The position numbers and the translations under genes are program-made. 64,000 nt of DNA from Paraburkholderia agricolaris (lineage in GTDB: Bacteria; Pseudomonadota; Gammaproteobacteria; Burkholderiales; Burkholderiaceae): positions 3,840,455-3,904,454 of the forward strand of contig NZ_QPER01000002.1 in NCBI RefSeq assembly GCF_009455635.1, written 5' to 3'. Under the pieces are notes generated by a model, which made no database searches, was not told where the DNA came from, and saw only the letters and a list, made by a program, of their open reading frames with translations. This document shows positions 46,527-55,353 of this stretch, one piece after another (positions within the stretch are counted from its first letter, which is position 1; every line of letters begins with the position of its first letter).

Positions 46527-46892
46527 TTAGCTTGCCAGCTTGCGGAACGTTTCCAGCACCGCGTCGCCCTTGAACGGCTTGACGATCCAGCCCTTCACGC
46601 CCGCCGCCTTGCCACGCTCTTTCATGGCCGGGCTGCTCTCGGTCGTCAGCATGATGACGTTGACGGTCGTGTTCGCGAGCTCGCCGCGAATCTTCTCGAC
46701 CATCGTCAGGCCGTCCATGTTCGGCATGTTGACATCGCTGATCACCAGCCTGATGCCGGGGCTGGCCTTCAGCTTAGCGAGGCCGTCCTTGCCGTCCACC
46801 GCCGTGTCGACGTCCAGACCGTTTTTCTTCAGAAAGCCGGCCACTTCGTCACGCACCGTGCTCGAGTCATCCACCACCAGAATTTTCGACAT
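46527..46892 (-). CDS. CheY-like single-domain response regulator
   Basis: 121-aa receiver-only protein. Complete acidic site: Asp8-Asp9 (VVDDSSTVR), phosphoacceptor Asp53 (ISDVNMPNMDG), Thr83 (IMLTTESS) and Lys105 (WIVKPFKGD). No output domain, so it acts by protein contact or as a phosphate sink. The MSKILVVDD start at 46892 is the family start. Last gene of a five-gene minus-strand signalling operon; its partner is presumably the hybrid kinase at 49280. Confidence 0.9.
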   Translation of the reverse strand: MSKILVVDDSSTVRDEVAGFLKKNGLDVDTAVDGKDGLAKLKASPGIRLVISDVNMPNMDGLTMVEKIRGELANTTVNVIMLTTESSPAMKERGKAAGVKGWIVKPFKGDAVLETFRKLAS

Positions 46893-46912
46893 GTTTTTTC
46901 CTATGACAACAA

Positions 46913-47884
46913 TCAGAACAGATCCAGTTCGCCCGCTTCGACCATTGCGCCGACGTCGTCGGTGACTTCCCTGAAGTCCTCCGGCGACCAGCTCAGGCTG
47001 AACACAAAACGTTGATGCAGCTTGACTGAGCGGCCCGAGCGCGGGTCCGTCAGCGAATACATGAAACACAGTTGCGGATTGCCGGTGCCGAACGAGATGT
47101 ACTTGTGCTTGTGATTTACCAGCAGCGGCACCTGCACCTGGCTGCGCAGCCAGGCATCCGCGTCGCCGACATAGCGGTTCTTGAACGAACCCCAGATCAG
47201 ATTCGTCACTTCACCGAGCACGCCGTTCAGATCGCGGAAATTGGCTTCGCCGTCTTCCGCGCTTTCGCTTGTCCGATAGCGATCGAGCAGTTCGAGAATC
47301 GGCGTCTCTTCCGCCTGCATCATCATGTAACCGCGGCACCACGCGCTCTCGAGCGGAATCAGGCTGAACACCTCGCCGAAGATGATCCGGTCCCGCACGA
47401 TATAAGGCGTATCGCACGTGATGCTCAGATCCTTGAACACGTCGCCGAGAATCGCCTGCGTCATGTCGGCGATGCCGCGCACCAGTGCGTTCGGATAGTC
47501 CAGGCTGAAAATGTATTCGTCGATCACCTTGCGCAAGGGCGCCATATCGTGTGCGACGTAGGTCGCGCAGACCACGCGGCGCAAGCTCTCCGGCAACCCT
47601 TCGAGACTCGGATCGGCATCGCGACGCATGATGATCGGCAACTCGGGGCGCACCGCGTTGATCCTGATCGCGATTTCGGCGCTCGCTTCGGCCGAGCCGC
47701 CGTAGCCTTCGGCGAACAGCACCGCGCCCAGATCGATATTCGAGCGCAGCACCGACTGCAAGCGATTCTTGCCGACTTTCACGCCGACCAGATTGTGCTC
47801 GTCGCAGAAGCGCTTCAACGCCTCTTTATGCACGGGGCAGTCGTCCAGCACCAGCACCTTGCTGACCGGTTTGTTCATGTTCAT
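46913..47884 (-). CDS. Pseudo-receiver/CheX-type chemotaxis phosphatase-like fusion
   Basis: 323-aa two-part protein. Residues 8-125 look like a receiver domain (VLVLDDCPVHKEALKRFCDE), but the phosphoacceptor place is LFAEGYGG: the Asp is replaced by Ala/Glu, so it should not be phosphorylated. The C-terminal part (about 130-320) has the CheC/CheX signature E-x2-N-x3-G in GEVTNLIWGSF. CheX proteins dephosphorylate CheY. It ends 20 bp before the cheY-like gene and probably tunes that protein (inference). Confidence 0.72.
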   Translation of the reverse strand: MNMNKPVSKVLVLDDCPVHKEALKRFCDEHNLVGVKVGKNRLQSVLRSNIDLGAVLFAEGYGGSAEASAEIAIRINAVRPELPIIMRRDADPSLEGLPESLRRVVCATYVAHDMAPLRKVIDEYIFSLDYPNALVRGIADMTQAILGDVFKDLSITCDTPYIVRDRIIFGEVFSLIPLESAWCRGYMMMQAEETPILELLDRYRTSESAEDGEANFRDLNGVLGEVTNLIWGSFKNRYVGDADAWLRSQVQVPLLVNHKHKYISFGTGNPQLCFMYSLTDPRSGRSVKLHQRFVFSLSWSPEDFREVTDDVGAMVEAGELDLF

Positions 47885-47935
47885 TTCGCGTTCCTGCTCA
47901 CTGCGGATATCGACGTCATGGCCAACACTCAGAAC

Positions 47936-48475
47936 TCAAAACAACTCCAGCTCACCGCTGGATTCCTCGATCGCGCTCGTGTCGGCCACGAAATCGATCG
48001 GCGCATGCGCGCACACGCAGACTGTCGCGGCAAGCTGCACGGAACCGTTCAGCGTGATCGAATACGACGACAGCAAACCCGGCTTCAATTCCGGCAAATG
48101 CCCCAAACACCGCGCGCTCAATACATAAGGCGTCGACATGCCGAGGTCCGGGAAGTAATGCAGCAGTTCCTGGTTCATCGCGCCACAGCACAGATTGCAG
48201 ATTTCCAGAAACACTTCCTGGAACGGGCGCTCGTCGGCCTGATTCAGGAAGTAGTTGCGGGTGCTGTCGTTCTCGTCGAAGTGGAGAATCAGCAGCAGTC
48301 TGAACATGATCGACGAGATGGTCAGCACGACCACCTCGGTGTCCTTCGTCGCGCCCGTGCCGGCTTCGGCGAGCGGCACGATCTCGCACGTATCGCCTGA
48401 GTCTCGCGGCAGGCGTGCCTGCGCCGCCTTGCGGAAAATGCGTTCGAAGCTGTCCCTGGCGTTGCCCGTAATCAC
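47936..48475 (-). CDS. CheX/CheC-like protein
   Basis: 179-aa protein with one CheX-like domain. The active-site type motif appears as EVFLEICNLCCGAMNQEL (E-x2-N-x3-G). The start is GTG at 48475, overlapping the stop of the MCP-like gene (GTGA), so translation is coupled; an ATG is not available in the frame at a sensible place. Second CheX-type protein of the same operon; the ending EESSGELELF is strikingly like that of the 323-aa neighbour (VEAGELDLF), pointing to a shared C-terminal contact motif. Confidence 0.68.
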   Translation of the reverse strand: MITGNARDSFERIFRKAAQARLPRDSGDTCEIVPLAEAGTGATKDTEVVVLTISSIMFRLLLILHFDENDSTRNYFLNQADERPFQEVFLEICNLCCGAMNQELLHYFPDLGMSTPYVLSARCLGHLPELKPGLLSSYSITLNGSVQLAATVCVCAHAPIDFVADTSAIEESSGELELF

Positions 48476-49206
48476 GTCGGCACCTGGTGCAGCTTCGAGC
48501 GAAACTGGTTGGCGAGCGATTCGACGCTGGAAAGCGACGCCGCGATCATCTTGCCGCCGGCCTGGATGTCCTGGAACGTGGAGGTGGTGGTCAGATCGTT
48601 GCGGTGCAGGCTGTCGCGATAGCTTTTCGACAATTCCTCGGACCGCGCAGCCAGCGCCCGGACCTCGCTCGCCACCACGGCGAAGCCGCGTCCGGCCGGA
48701 CCCGCGCGCGCGGCCTCGATCGACGCGTTCAGCGATACGATCACCACATGCCGCACGATCGACGACAGCTCCTGATTCTTCGCGTGCATGTCGTGGTTCT
48801 GCGTCATCAGCGAGATCATCTGCTCGTGCCAACGCTCGAATGTCGCGCCGAGGCTCTTCAGACGCGCGGCTTCGCCGGCGATCTGTTGAGCCTGATGCGC
48901 CCACTGGTCTTTGTCTTCGGCCGCCGCTTTCAGTGTTGCACGCAGTTCTTCGACGCTGGCCGATTGCTGCCGCAGCTCTTCGCTCAACTGGGCGGCCAAC
49001 GCCTCCATCTCCTGCGCGGCCTGCTCGCGTTCGCGGATCGCTTCACCGTGGTCCGCCTGTTCCGCCGAGCGCGCCTCGAGCCGCGCATCGGCTTCGGCGG
49101 AGAGCCGTGCCGTCAGCCTCGTGCTGTGCAACTTGTGCGCGACAAATGCCAACAGCGCGGTCACCGCGCTGCCTGCTGCCGCCGCCAATACATACTGTTG
49201 AATCAC
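48472..49206 (-). CDS. Short methyl-accepting chemotaxis protein-like signal transducer
   Basis: 244-aa protein: one N-terminal membrane anchor (about 5-23), a long charged coiled coil (about 45-130), and the MCP hairpin tip with SLNASIEAARAGPAGRGFAV then VASEVRALA. It has no periplasmic or PAS sensor domain, no HAMP and no typical methylation helices of full length, so it is a minimal transducer, probably fed by another membrane protein. It lies 73 bp downstream of the hybrid kinase gene. Confidence 0.82.
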   Translation of the reverse strand: MIQQYVLAAAAGSAVTALLAFVAHKLHSTRLTARLSAEADARLEARSAEQADHGEAIREREQAAQEMEALAAQLSEELRQQSASVEELRATLKAAAEDKDQWAHQAQQIAGEAARLKSLGATFERWHEQMISLMTQNHDMHAKNQELSSIVRHVVIVSLNASIEAARAGPAGRGFAVVASEVRALAARSEELSKSYRDSLHRNDLTTTSTFQDIQAGGKMIAASLSSVESLANQFRSKLHQVPT

Positions 49207-49279
49207 AACCTATCCTTCCGAAGTCCGTCGCGAAACGCGCGTCGATCTGTCAATCCGTCGATCCGCGTTCACTCAACGT

Positions 49280-51670
49280 TCAATCCACCATCGCGCCGAC
49301 TTGCAGTTGGCCGGCGTCGCCGCGCGCCTGCACGCCCAGCGTGTCGACGGCGACGCTATCCGGCAGACAGACGATCGTCTGGAACTGACGGAACGATGCG
49401 CCCTTGTGATCGTCGGTGAAGCGTAGTTCGATCCGGCCGTTCTCGCGCTTGAGGAAGTCGCGCACGGCGTCCATGCCCACGCCACGGCCCGACACTTCCG
49501 TGACCGTTGCCGCAGTCGAAAAACCCGGCCGGAAAATGAATTCGGCGATAGCTTCGTCGCTCAATTGCTCGTCGCTGGCGACCCAGCCGCGCTCCACCGC
49601 AATGCCGCGAATCCGTTCGAGCGCGAGGCCGCGGCCGTCGTCGCTGAGCGTGATCTGCAGCGCGCCGCTATCCACGCCCATTTCGATATCGATCGTGCCG
49701 GCCGGCGTCTTGCCGTGCGCGCTGCGTGCCTCGGTGGTTTCGATACCGTGGTCCATCGAATTGCGCAGCAGATGCATGAATACGTTGCCCAGCGTACTGC
49801 CCGTCTGGCCGCGCAGACGGTAGCCGTTGTCGTCGATACGCACGTTCGGCGCCGGCTTGCCGAGTTCCTGCGCGAGCGAAGGCAGTGAATCCAGCACGCC
49901 GGACAGCGCGTCGCGCACGCTTTCGCTGCCGAGTGCGCTCAAGGCCTGGCGCATCGCATTGCGCATCGACTGCAATTCGTGGAGTTCGCCGGCGTTGGTC
50001 CTGTCCAGCATGCTCAGGGTCTGCTGAATCTGGTCTTTCTCGACCATCACATAGCGGCCAGCATGGCCGGCGTTGTTCGCACCGGCTTTGGCCTTGCGGC
50101 CGAGACTCTGCTCGTTGATCCGCGCGTAGCTCTCGATCGCCTCGCGCACGCGCGTCAGCTCCTGCATCAGAAGGTCCTGATCCCATGAGCGATCCGCGTC
50201 GGGCTGGCGCAGTTCGTGGTAACTCTGTTCGGTTTCGTGAACGACGTTCGTCAGATGCGCCAGGTTATAGGTCCGCGCATTACCCTTGATGGTGTGCATG
50301 TTGCGGAACAGTTCGGCGATCGCAGCATGATCGGCTTCCGAATGCTTGCGGATAATGCGCTCGTTCTCGCTGACAAAGCCGGCGGAGCTTTCGATGAAGT
50401 GGTGGAACTTCTCTTCGCTCACCGCGAGAATCTCGCCGATCATGTCGAGGCGTCGGCGCTGTTCGCTGGCCTCCGCGGCAAGCTTGCGCAGTTCGGTGAC
50501 GTCGCGCACACACAGCATCAAACGCACGATGATGTCGTTTTCGTCGGTAATCGCCGACCAGCTCAGGTCGAGAATCTTCACGCGGCCGTCGGCCATGCGC
50601 TTCGAAATTTCGCCCACCAGCAGGTGCTGATTGAACGCGAAGTTGATGCAGTCTTCACCGAGGCACGCATGCGCCGCCGCATCGATTTGCGAGAGCACGT
50701 CCGAGCCGAGATCCGTATCCGAGAACACCAGATCCATCAGACCACGCCCGGCGATGTCTTTCGTTTCGAAGATGTCTTCCAGATACGCCGAATACTCCGA
50801 GTGGATAACGGCGCCGTCGACCACCGTCAAGATGCCTTGCTGCATGTTCTGCAACATCGCCTGAATGTCGGCGGTCTTCTGCTTGAGTTGCGCCGAGCTT
50901 TCCTGGATCTTTTCGATCATGCCGTTGAAAGCGACGATCGAATGTCCGATCTCATCCAGCCGGCCCACCGGCACGCGGCGCGTGAAATCCTGGCTCGACG
51001 CGATCTCGCTCATCATCGCCTGCATGCGGCTGAGCGGACGGGTGATCTGACGGTAGAGCAGCGTGCCGATGAAGGTCAGCAGAATAATCGCGATACCGGT
51101 GACGGCGGCGATGGCCGTCGTCGTGGTGGAAAGCGTGGCGTTCAGCGTGGTGATCGCCTCGTCTTTCTGGCGGTTCTTCTCGACGCGCAACGTTTCGACG
51201 ATGCCTTCGAGTTCGTCGCGATACTGCGCCACGTTGGCGAACAGATACGCTTGCGCGAGTTCGTTCTTGCCGTCGGCCTTCATTTTTGCTGTCTCGGCGA
51301 TAGCGGAGAAGTAATTCTCGAGACTCTCGTTGGCCTGTGAAACGAGACCTTGCTGAGCGTGGCTCGCGGCGTCTTTGGCTTGAAGCGCGAGGGCCTGTTG
51401 CAACGAGGTCTTTTTCTTCTTCAGTTCGTCTTGAGCCTGGCTGACCATGTTGGCGTCCGGCGCGTAGACCAGGGTCATGGTCGCGAGTTGGACGTCTTTG
51501 ACTTGCGAGACGAGGTCCGCGGATGCGAGCGCGCTGGGAACGACGCCTTCGGTCACCTTGCGCACTTCGGCTGCGCTGCCGCGCGTCTGATACACCGCGT
51601 AGCCGCCGATCGCGGACAAAGCGACGAACATCAAGATAACCAATAGCGTGATGCGATGACGGATAGTCAT
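49280..51670 (-). CDS. Membrane hybrid CheA-like histidine kinase (sensor-HAMP-PAS-Hpt-HATPase)
   Basis: 796-aa kinase. Order: TM1 about 7-27, periplasmic four-helix sensor to about 183, TM2 about 184-206, HAMP to about 260, PAS-like about 270-395, Hpt around His459 (FRNMHTIKGNART), a connecting helix, and a CheA-type ATPase (N-box LLRNSMDHGIE at 634-644, SDDGRGLAL at 677, SGRGVGM at 727). It joins an MCP-like sensor to a CheA-like Hpt/ATPase, without a CheW domain. First gene of the operon with MCP, two CheX-type proteins and CheY. Start MTIRHRITLL at 51670; upstream frame lacks meaning. Confidence 0.85.
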   Translation of the reverse strand: MTIRHRITLLVILMFVALSAIGGYAVYQTRGSAAEVRKVTEGVVPSALASADLVSQVKDVQLATMTLVYAPDANMVSQAQDELKKKKTSLQQALALQAKDAASHAQQGLVSQANESLENYFSAIAETAKMKADGKNELAQAYLFANVAQYRDELEGIVETLRVEKNRQKDEAITTLNATLSTTTTAIAAVTGIAIILLTFIGTLLYRQITRPLSRMQAMMSEIASSQDFTRRVPVGRLDEIGHSIVAFNGMIEKIQESSAQLKQKTADIQAMLQNMQQGILTVVDGAVIHSEYSAYLEDIFETKDIAGRGLMDLVFSDTDLGSDVLSQIDAAAHACLGEDCINFAFNQHLLVGEISKRMADGRVKILDLSWSAITDENDIIVRLMLCVRDVTELRKLAAEASEQRRRLDMIGEILAVSEEKFHHFIESSAGFVSENERIIRKHSEADHAAIAELFRNMHTIKGNARTYNLAHLTNVVHETEQSYHELRQPDADRSWDQDLLMQELTRVREAIESYARINEQSLGRKAKAGANNAGHAGRYVMVEKDQIQQTLSMLDRTNAGELHELQSMRNAMRQALSALGSESVRDALSGVLDSLPSLAQELGKPAPNVRIDDNGYRLRGQTGSTLGNVFMHLLRNSMDHGIETTEARSAHGKTPAGTIDIEMGVDSGALQITLSDDGRGLALERIRGIAVERGWVASDEQLSDEAIAEFIFRPGFSTAATVTEVSGRGVGMDAVRDFLKRENGRIELRFTDDHKGASFRQFQTIVCLPDSVAVDTLGVQARGDAGQLQVGAMVD

Positions 51671-52012
51671 GTGAAACCCCCGAGGGTATGGCCTTCGCGT
51701 CAGCCCTCGATAGGAGCGGCGCGTTTTTTTGCGAATTTGACTGAAGATTGCAGCGCTGCCGAGTATTGCTCGCACATGTTACTAAGCGATGACTACACGG
51801 TTTTTGCGGGCCCTCGGGGGCGTAAATATTTTTCTAAAGTTTTTGATTTGAGTGCCGTTAACTAGCGGCCAATTTATTAGCCACTTATACCCCATTTATT
51901 TTCGCGTTAAGGTACGCCGCGCTTTGCAAAAGTGCGTGGCGCGTTGACGCTCATTGCTGATTTGCTAATTGAATGTGGTTAATCGGGCGGCAAATGCTTC
52001 GCGCCCGGCACG
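51671..52012. other. 342-bp intergenic region upstream of the signalling operon
   Basis: AT-rich (runs of T/A around 51720 and 51820-51900) and presumably holds the promoter of the kinase operon. No gene, no polar motif copy, and no clear sigma-28 or sigma-54 box recognised by eye. Confidence 0.5.
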
Positions 52013-52708
52013 TCAGCGGATCGGTGACAGATGTTTCGACGCCTCACGAAGGGTAAGCGGCGACATGATGTCCTTCGAAGCGGAAAGAAAGGCGCTGACC
52101 GCTTCAGGCTCATGCCACGCGTAATCCCTCAACGCCCAACCGATTGCCTTACGGATAAAGAAGTCGCTTTCCGCAGCCAACGAACGCGCGTAGCCGAAAA
52201 GGCGCTCTTCGTCGGTATGTTCGCGCCAGCCGAGTTGGTGAATCATCGCAATGCGCCGGACCCACAGCGATTCGTGCAGAAGTGCCGCATCCATCTCGGC
52301 CTGCACATCCGGTGTATGGATTCGCGCCGCTTTCAGAACGTCGCCGACCACACCCGCCAGCGGATCGATCGAATCCCACCAGGCGCTCCGCTGAGCGAGC
52401 GCCAGTAAGTGTGCGATGTCGGCCACTGCAAGCATCTTCCATTTGCGCGCCAATAGGTCGGACGCGACATACTGGAATTCGCGTTCCGGCATCGACCATA
52501 AGACATTCACGCATGCCAGCAGATGATCGGCATTTTCCACAGGCAAGCGCTTGAATACCGGCAATACCGCTTGCCGCCGCAGCGGTGTCGGCACACCGAT
52601 AAACTCGAAGTGGTCACGCATATAGGCGCGCATCGCAAGCGCGCGCTCAGCGTCCGCGTGCGGCGCGAGTGCCGCCTTGATTTCCTTGCCAAAAGCGCGG
52701 GGCGTCAT
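52013..52708 (-). CDS. DNA alkylation repair protein (AlkD family)
   Basis: 231-aa all-helical HEAT-like protein. The N-terminus (FEFIGVPTPLRRQAVLPVFK) and the segments WWDSIDPLAGVVGDVL, ESLWVRRIAMIHQL and DFFIRKAIGWALRDYA are diagnostic for AlkD, which removes alkylated N3/N7 purines without base flipping. Catalytic Trp/Asp candidates are WWDSID and the conserved FIRKAIGWALRDYA. Monocistronic; the left array of polar motifs lies just upstream of it. Confidence 0.88.
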   Translation of the reverse strand: MTPRAFGKEIKAALAPHADAERALAMRAYMRDHFEFIGVPTPLRRQAVLPVFKRLPVENADHLLACVNVLWSMPEREFQYVASDLLARKWKMLAVADIAHLLALAQRSAWWDSIDPLAGVVGDVLKAARIHTPDVQAEMDAALLHESLWVRRIAMIHQLGWREHTDEERLFGYARSLAAESDFFIRKAIGWALRDYAWHEPEAVSAFLSASKDIMSPLTLREASKHLSPIR

Positions 52709-52765
52709 TGAGGAAAGTGCTCCCTGAATGGATGTGATTCGCAGGTAGCTGCGTTCGGCGCAAGC

Positions 52766-53306
52766 CTCCCGAATCTTCTCACCTTTGAGTTCAAAGTGCG
52801 CGCACAGGTAGCACTATTCTCACCGCACGCGCTCCTGAATCTTCTCACCTATGGTTTCTGGCTTCCTGCCCGATCGTGAGCTATGTGCTGAATGCCGAAT
52901 GCCGAATGCGGCGCCATAAATGATCATAAAGAGGACCTCCTGGGAATCCTCACCTTATGACAGGTGCGCGTTCAACACGGGAATTACTCACCTCCTGGAA
53001 TCGCTCACCTTTCGCGAGCGATCTCCTGGAACGTCTCACCTTGATGTGCTTTTTTACTTCCGCGGTGCAGTTCAACTCCTGGGACAGCTCACCTTTAACG
53101 GAGTTGGCAGCACCTCCTGGAACGTCTCACCTCTCGCCGACGTGAAGGTATGCACGGTGGAACGCCTCACCTTTCGTCGAGACGGCACGTCTCCTGGAAC
53201 ACCTCACCTTTTGGCTAAGGTGACGGAATTTCCTGGCGTTCCTCACCATTCAACGCGACGCCGCCATCTCCTGGAATTCCTCACCATCCTGGAACCGCTC
53301 ACCTTT
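52766..53306 (-). repeat. Left array: about 13 copies of the polar 20-bp motif
   Basis: Copies start near 52766, 52832, 52937, 52977 (partial), 52992, 53023, 53076, 53114, 53155, 53191, 53230, 53267 and 53286. Most are of the variant CTCCTGGAANNNCTCACCTT; the first is CTCCCGAAT-type. Spacing is often 36-41 bp in the right half. All point left on the minus strand. The whole 610-bp gap between alkD and the outer-membrane gene is filled by it and contains no gene. Confidence 0.88.
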
Positions 53307-53319
53307 GCGGCTTTGCGGA

Positions 53320-53838
53320 TCAGAACTTCACCTTCACCTGGAACCCGATCGTGAACGGAAGATTGTCCGAGGGAATCGGGGGAATCACAATGAAGTTGGC
53401 TCCGACGCGCTTGTATTCCACCATCACGATCGGCGCGACCACCGGTCCGATCGTGTGATTGCGGCCCAAGCCCCAGTTGCCGTAGTTATAGCCCGAGATG
53501 ATCCCGCCCATCGCCGCGATCCGCACGATGCCCCAGTGCGCAAACTCGGGCGCCCAGACGCCGCCGCCGTAATACGAGGGCCGCCGCAGCGAGTTGCGAA
53601 AACCGCCGGCAGTCAGCGCCCATTGATTGTTGAGCCAGCATTCGACGCCAAGGCCCGGATTGAACTGCTCGAAATGGGTATTGGGGTCCGGATTGATGTG
53701 ATACGAACCGAGCATGGCGTCGACCCATACGCCGCCCTCGCACCAGTTGCCCGCATGTGCCGCGGACGCCGCCGCCATGCTCGCGACGAGTGCCACGGCA
53801 GTACGCCGAATGTTCTTCCTGATCTGCCGAAATTGCAT
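53320..53838 (-). CDS. Putative outer-membrane beta-barrel protein with signal peptide
   Basis: 172-aa secreted protein. Signal peptide 1-29 (ALVASMAAASAAHA then GNWCEGGVWVD). The mature part has many alternating aromatic/Gly stretches (GGVWVDAMLGSYH, WALTAGGFRNSL, YGNWGLGRN) and ends VKVKF, consistent with a small barrel whose last residue is Phe. It has two Cys (CEGG and ECW), possibly a disulfide. I recall a PagP-like or lipid-A-modifying flavour but cannot prove it. It ends 13 bp from the left motif array. Confidence 0.6.
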   Translation of the reverse strand: MQFRQIRKNIRRTAVALVASMAAASAAHAGNWCEGGVWVDAMLGSYHINPDPNTHFEQFNPGLGVECWLNNQWALTAGGFRNSLRRPSYYGGGVWAPEFAHWGIVRIAAMGGIISGYNYGNWGLGRNHTIGPVVAPIVMVEYKRVGANFIVIPPIPSDNLPFTIGFQVKVKF

Positions 53839-54061
53839 GTGTTCTCCGCCACCGGTCGAGCGCCGGTGTCATCTACGTTCTGGTTATTTCCGCTTGCCGT
53901 CCGTCGCGCACTGTACCTCAACCCGCACGGGCGATGTGGAGGACACGCTCGGACACGCGGGCACAGCACGTGCCGCACGGCGCAGATGCAACCATAACGG
54001 ACAACCGATGGCAGAGCGGTGAACACCCGGCGGATGTTCACCTTCAATGTTGGAGAAGGGT

Positions 54062-54541
54062 CTAGAGGCCGAGGTCGGACAGGCCAGGATGGTCGTCGGG
54101 ACGGCGGCCAAGCGGCCAATGATAGAGACGGTCGGCCTCTCGGATCGGCAGATCATTGATGCTGGCATGACGGCGGGCCATCAGCCCGTGTTCATCGAAC
54201 TCCCAATTCTCGTTGCCATATGAACGGAACCAGTTATTCGAATCGTCGTGCCATTCGTAGGCAAAGCGCACGGCGATGCGGTTATCCGTGAATGCCCAGA
54301 GTTCCTTGATCAGGCGGTAGTCGAGTTCCCTCGCCCATTTGCGGCGCAATAGTCCGACGATCTCCGCGCGCCCGTGCGTGAACTCGGCACGATTGCGCCA
54401 GACGCTGTCGGGGGTGTACGCGAGCGACACGCGCTCCGGGTCACGCGTATTCCAGCCGTCTTCCGCGGCGCGCACCTTCTGGATCGCGGTTTCGCGTGTG
54501 AATGGCGGGAGGGGTGGGCGGGTTTCGATCGGGTTGGCCAT
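54062..54541 (-). CDS. NTF2-like/DUF1348 family protein
   Basis: 159-aa SnoaL/NTF2-fold protein. Typical DUF1348 segments: [30 protein letters not shown], REIVxFLxxKW-like ([19 protein letters not shown]), [13 protein letters not shown] and [15 protein letters not shown]. Function of the family is unknown; the cone-shaped fold usually binds small hydrophobic molecules. It is 13 bp downstream of a TetR gene on the same strand, so co-transcribed with it. Confidence 0.85.
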   Translation of the reverse strand: MANPIETRPPLPPFTRETAIQKVRAAEDGWNTRDPERVSLAYTPDSVWRNRAEFTHGRAEIVGLLRRKWARELDYRLIKELWAFTDNRIAVRFAYEWHDDSNNWFRSYGNENWEFDEHGLMARRHASINDLPIREADRLYHWPLGRRPDDHPGLSDLGL

Positions 54542-54554
54542 GGTGGTTTCTCAG

Positions 54555-55244
54555 TCAGGTTGCAGCGCGCCGGGATGGCGCTCGTTTGCTTGGAGACTTG
54601 CTCACGGATTGACCCGCGAGTGGATTCGATCCGCTCGCAGACCCGGTATCGAGCAGGGCTTCTGCGGCAGTTCGCGCGTCGAGCGCGGCGTCGGCCTCGC
54701 CGCTCACCAGCGCCACGGCGATGGCGCCGTCGAGCAGGATCAGCCATTGGCGCGACAAGCGCGCGGCGCCGCGAGCGTCCATACCTGATTCGGCGGCGTA
54801 TTCATCGCATTGGCTTCGCACGAAGGCGAGCAGGCGTTCCTTGTGTTTGCGCGCGACGATCCGGATCGGGTCGTCCGCGGAGGCAATTTCGCCGGCGGCG
54901 TTCAGAAACGCGCAGCCATGAAAATCCTCCGACGCAAACCATTCGCGCAACACGTCGAACATGCCGAGCAGGTGTTTGCGCGCGGTCTTGCCATGCTTCA
55001 GCGTGCCCGCGATAAACCAGTTCATCCAGCGTTCGTCGCGCCGCTCCAGCGCGGCGACGACCAGTGCATCTTTCGATTCGAAATGCGTGTAGAAGCTTTT
55101 GCGCGCGGTGCCGGACTGCTTGACGATCGCATCGACGCCCGTAGCGTGGATGCCGCCGGCGTAGATCAACGCCTCCGCCGTGTCGAGCAGCCTTTCGCGA
55201 GCGCTTCCCGGCGCAGCCGATTCAGTCGGGTTTTGAGTAGCCAT
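54555..55244 (-). CDS. TetR-family transcriptional regulator
   Basis: 229-aa repressor. The N-terminal HTH is AGGIHATGVDAIVKQSGTAR then KSFYTHFESKDALV (about 32-66); the C-terminal ligand-binding part keeps a Cys in FHGCAFLNAAGE, as in the AcnR/QacR-like subgroup common in Burkholderia. The tail (after about 200) is Ser/Arg-rich and disordered. Divergent from the yceI-like gene (109 bp) and upstream of the DUF1348 gene; it likely controls both. Confidence 0.86.
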   Translation of the reverse strand: MATQNPTESAAPGSARERLLDTAEALIYAGGIHATGVDAIVKQSGTARKSFYTHFESKDALVVAALERRDERWMNWFIAGTLKHGKTARKHLLGMFDVLREWFASEDFHGCAFLNAAGEIASADDPIRIVARKHKERLLAFVRSQCDEYAAESGMDARGAARLSRQWLILLDGAIAVALVSGEADAALDARTAAEALLDTGSASGSNPLAGQSVSKSPSKRAPSRRAAT

Positions 55245-55353
55245 GCCCGAAGGGTAGAACGATCATTCTCCTTCGTCAAGTTTTTGCGCGCTTCGGCGGA
55301 TTGGGTACGCTTGCTGTTATCGTATTGACGATCGATCCACTGGAACGAATCTC

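Noticed and set aside
52766..53306. CRISPR-like look of the left array
   Set aside because: Repeats are only about 20 bp with variable, very short spacing (often under 20 bp between copies) and degenerate sequence; no cas genes are near. They fit protein-binding motif copies better.
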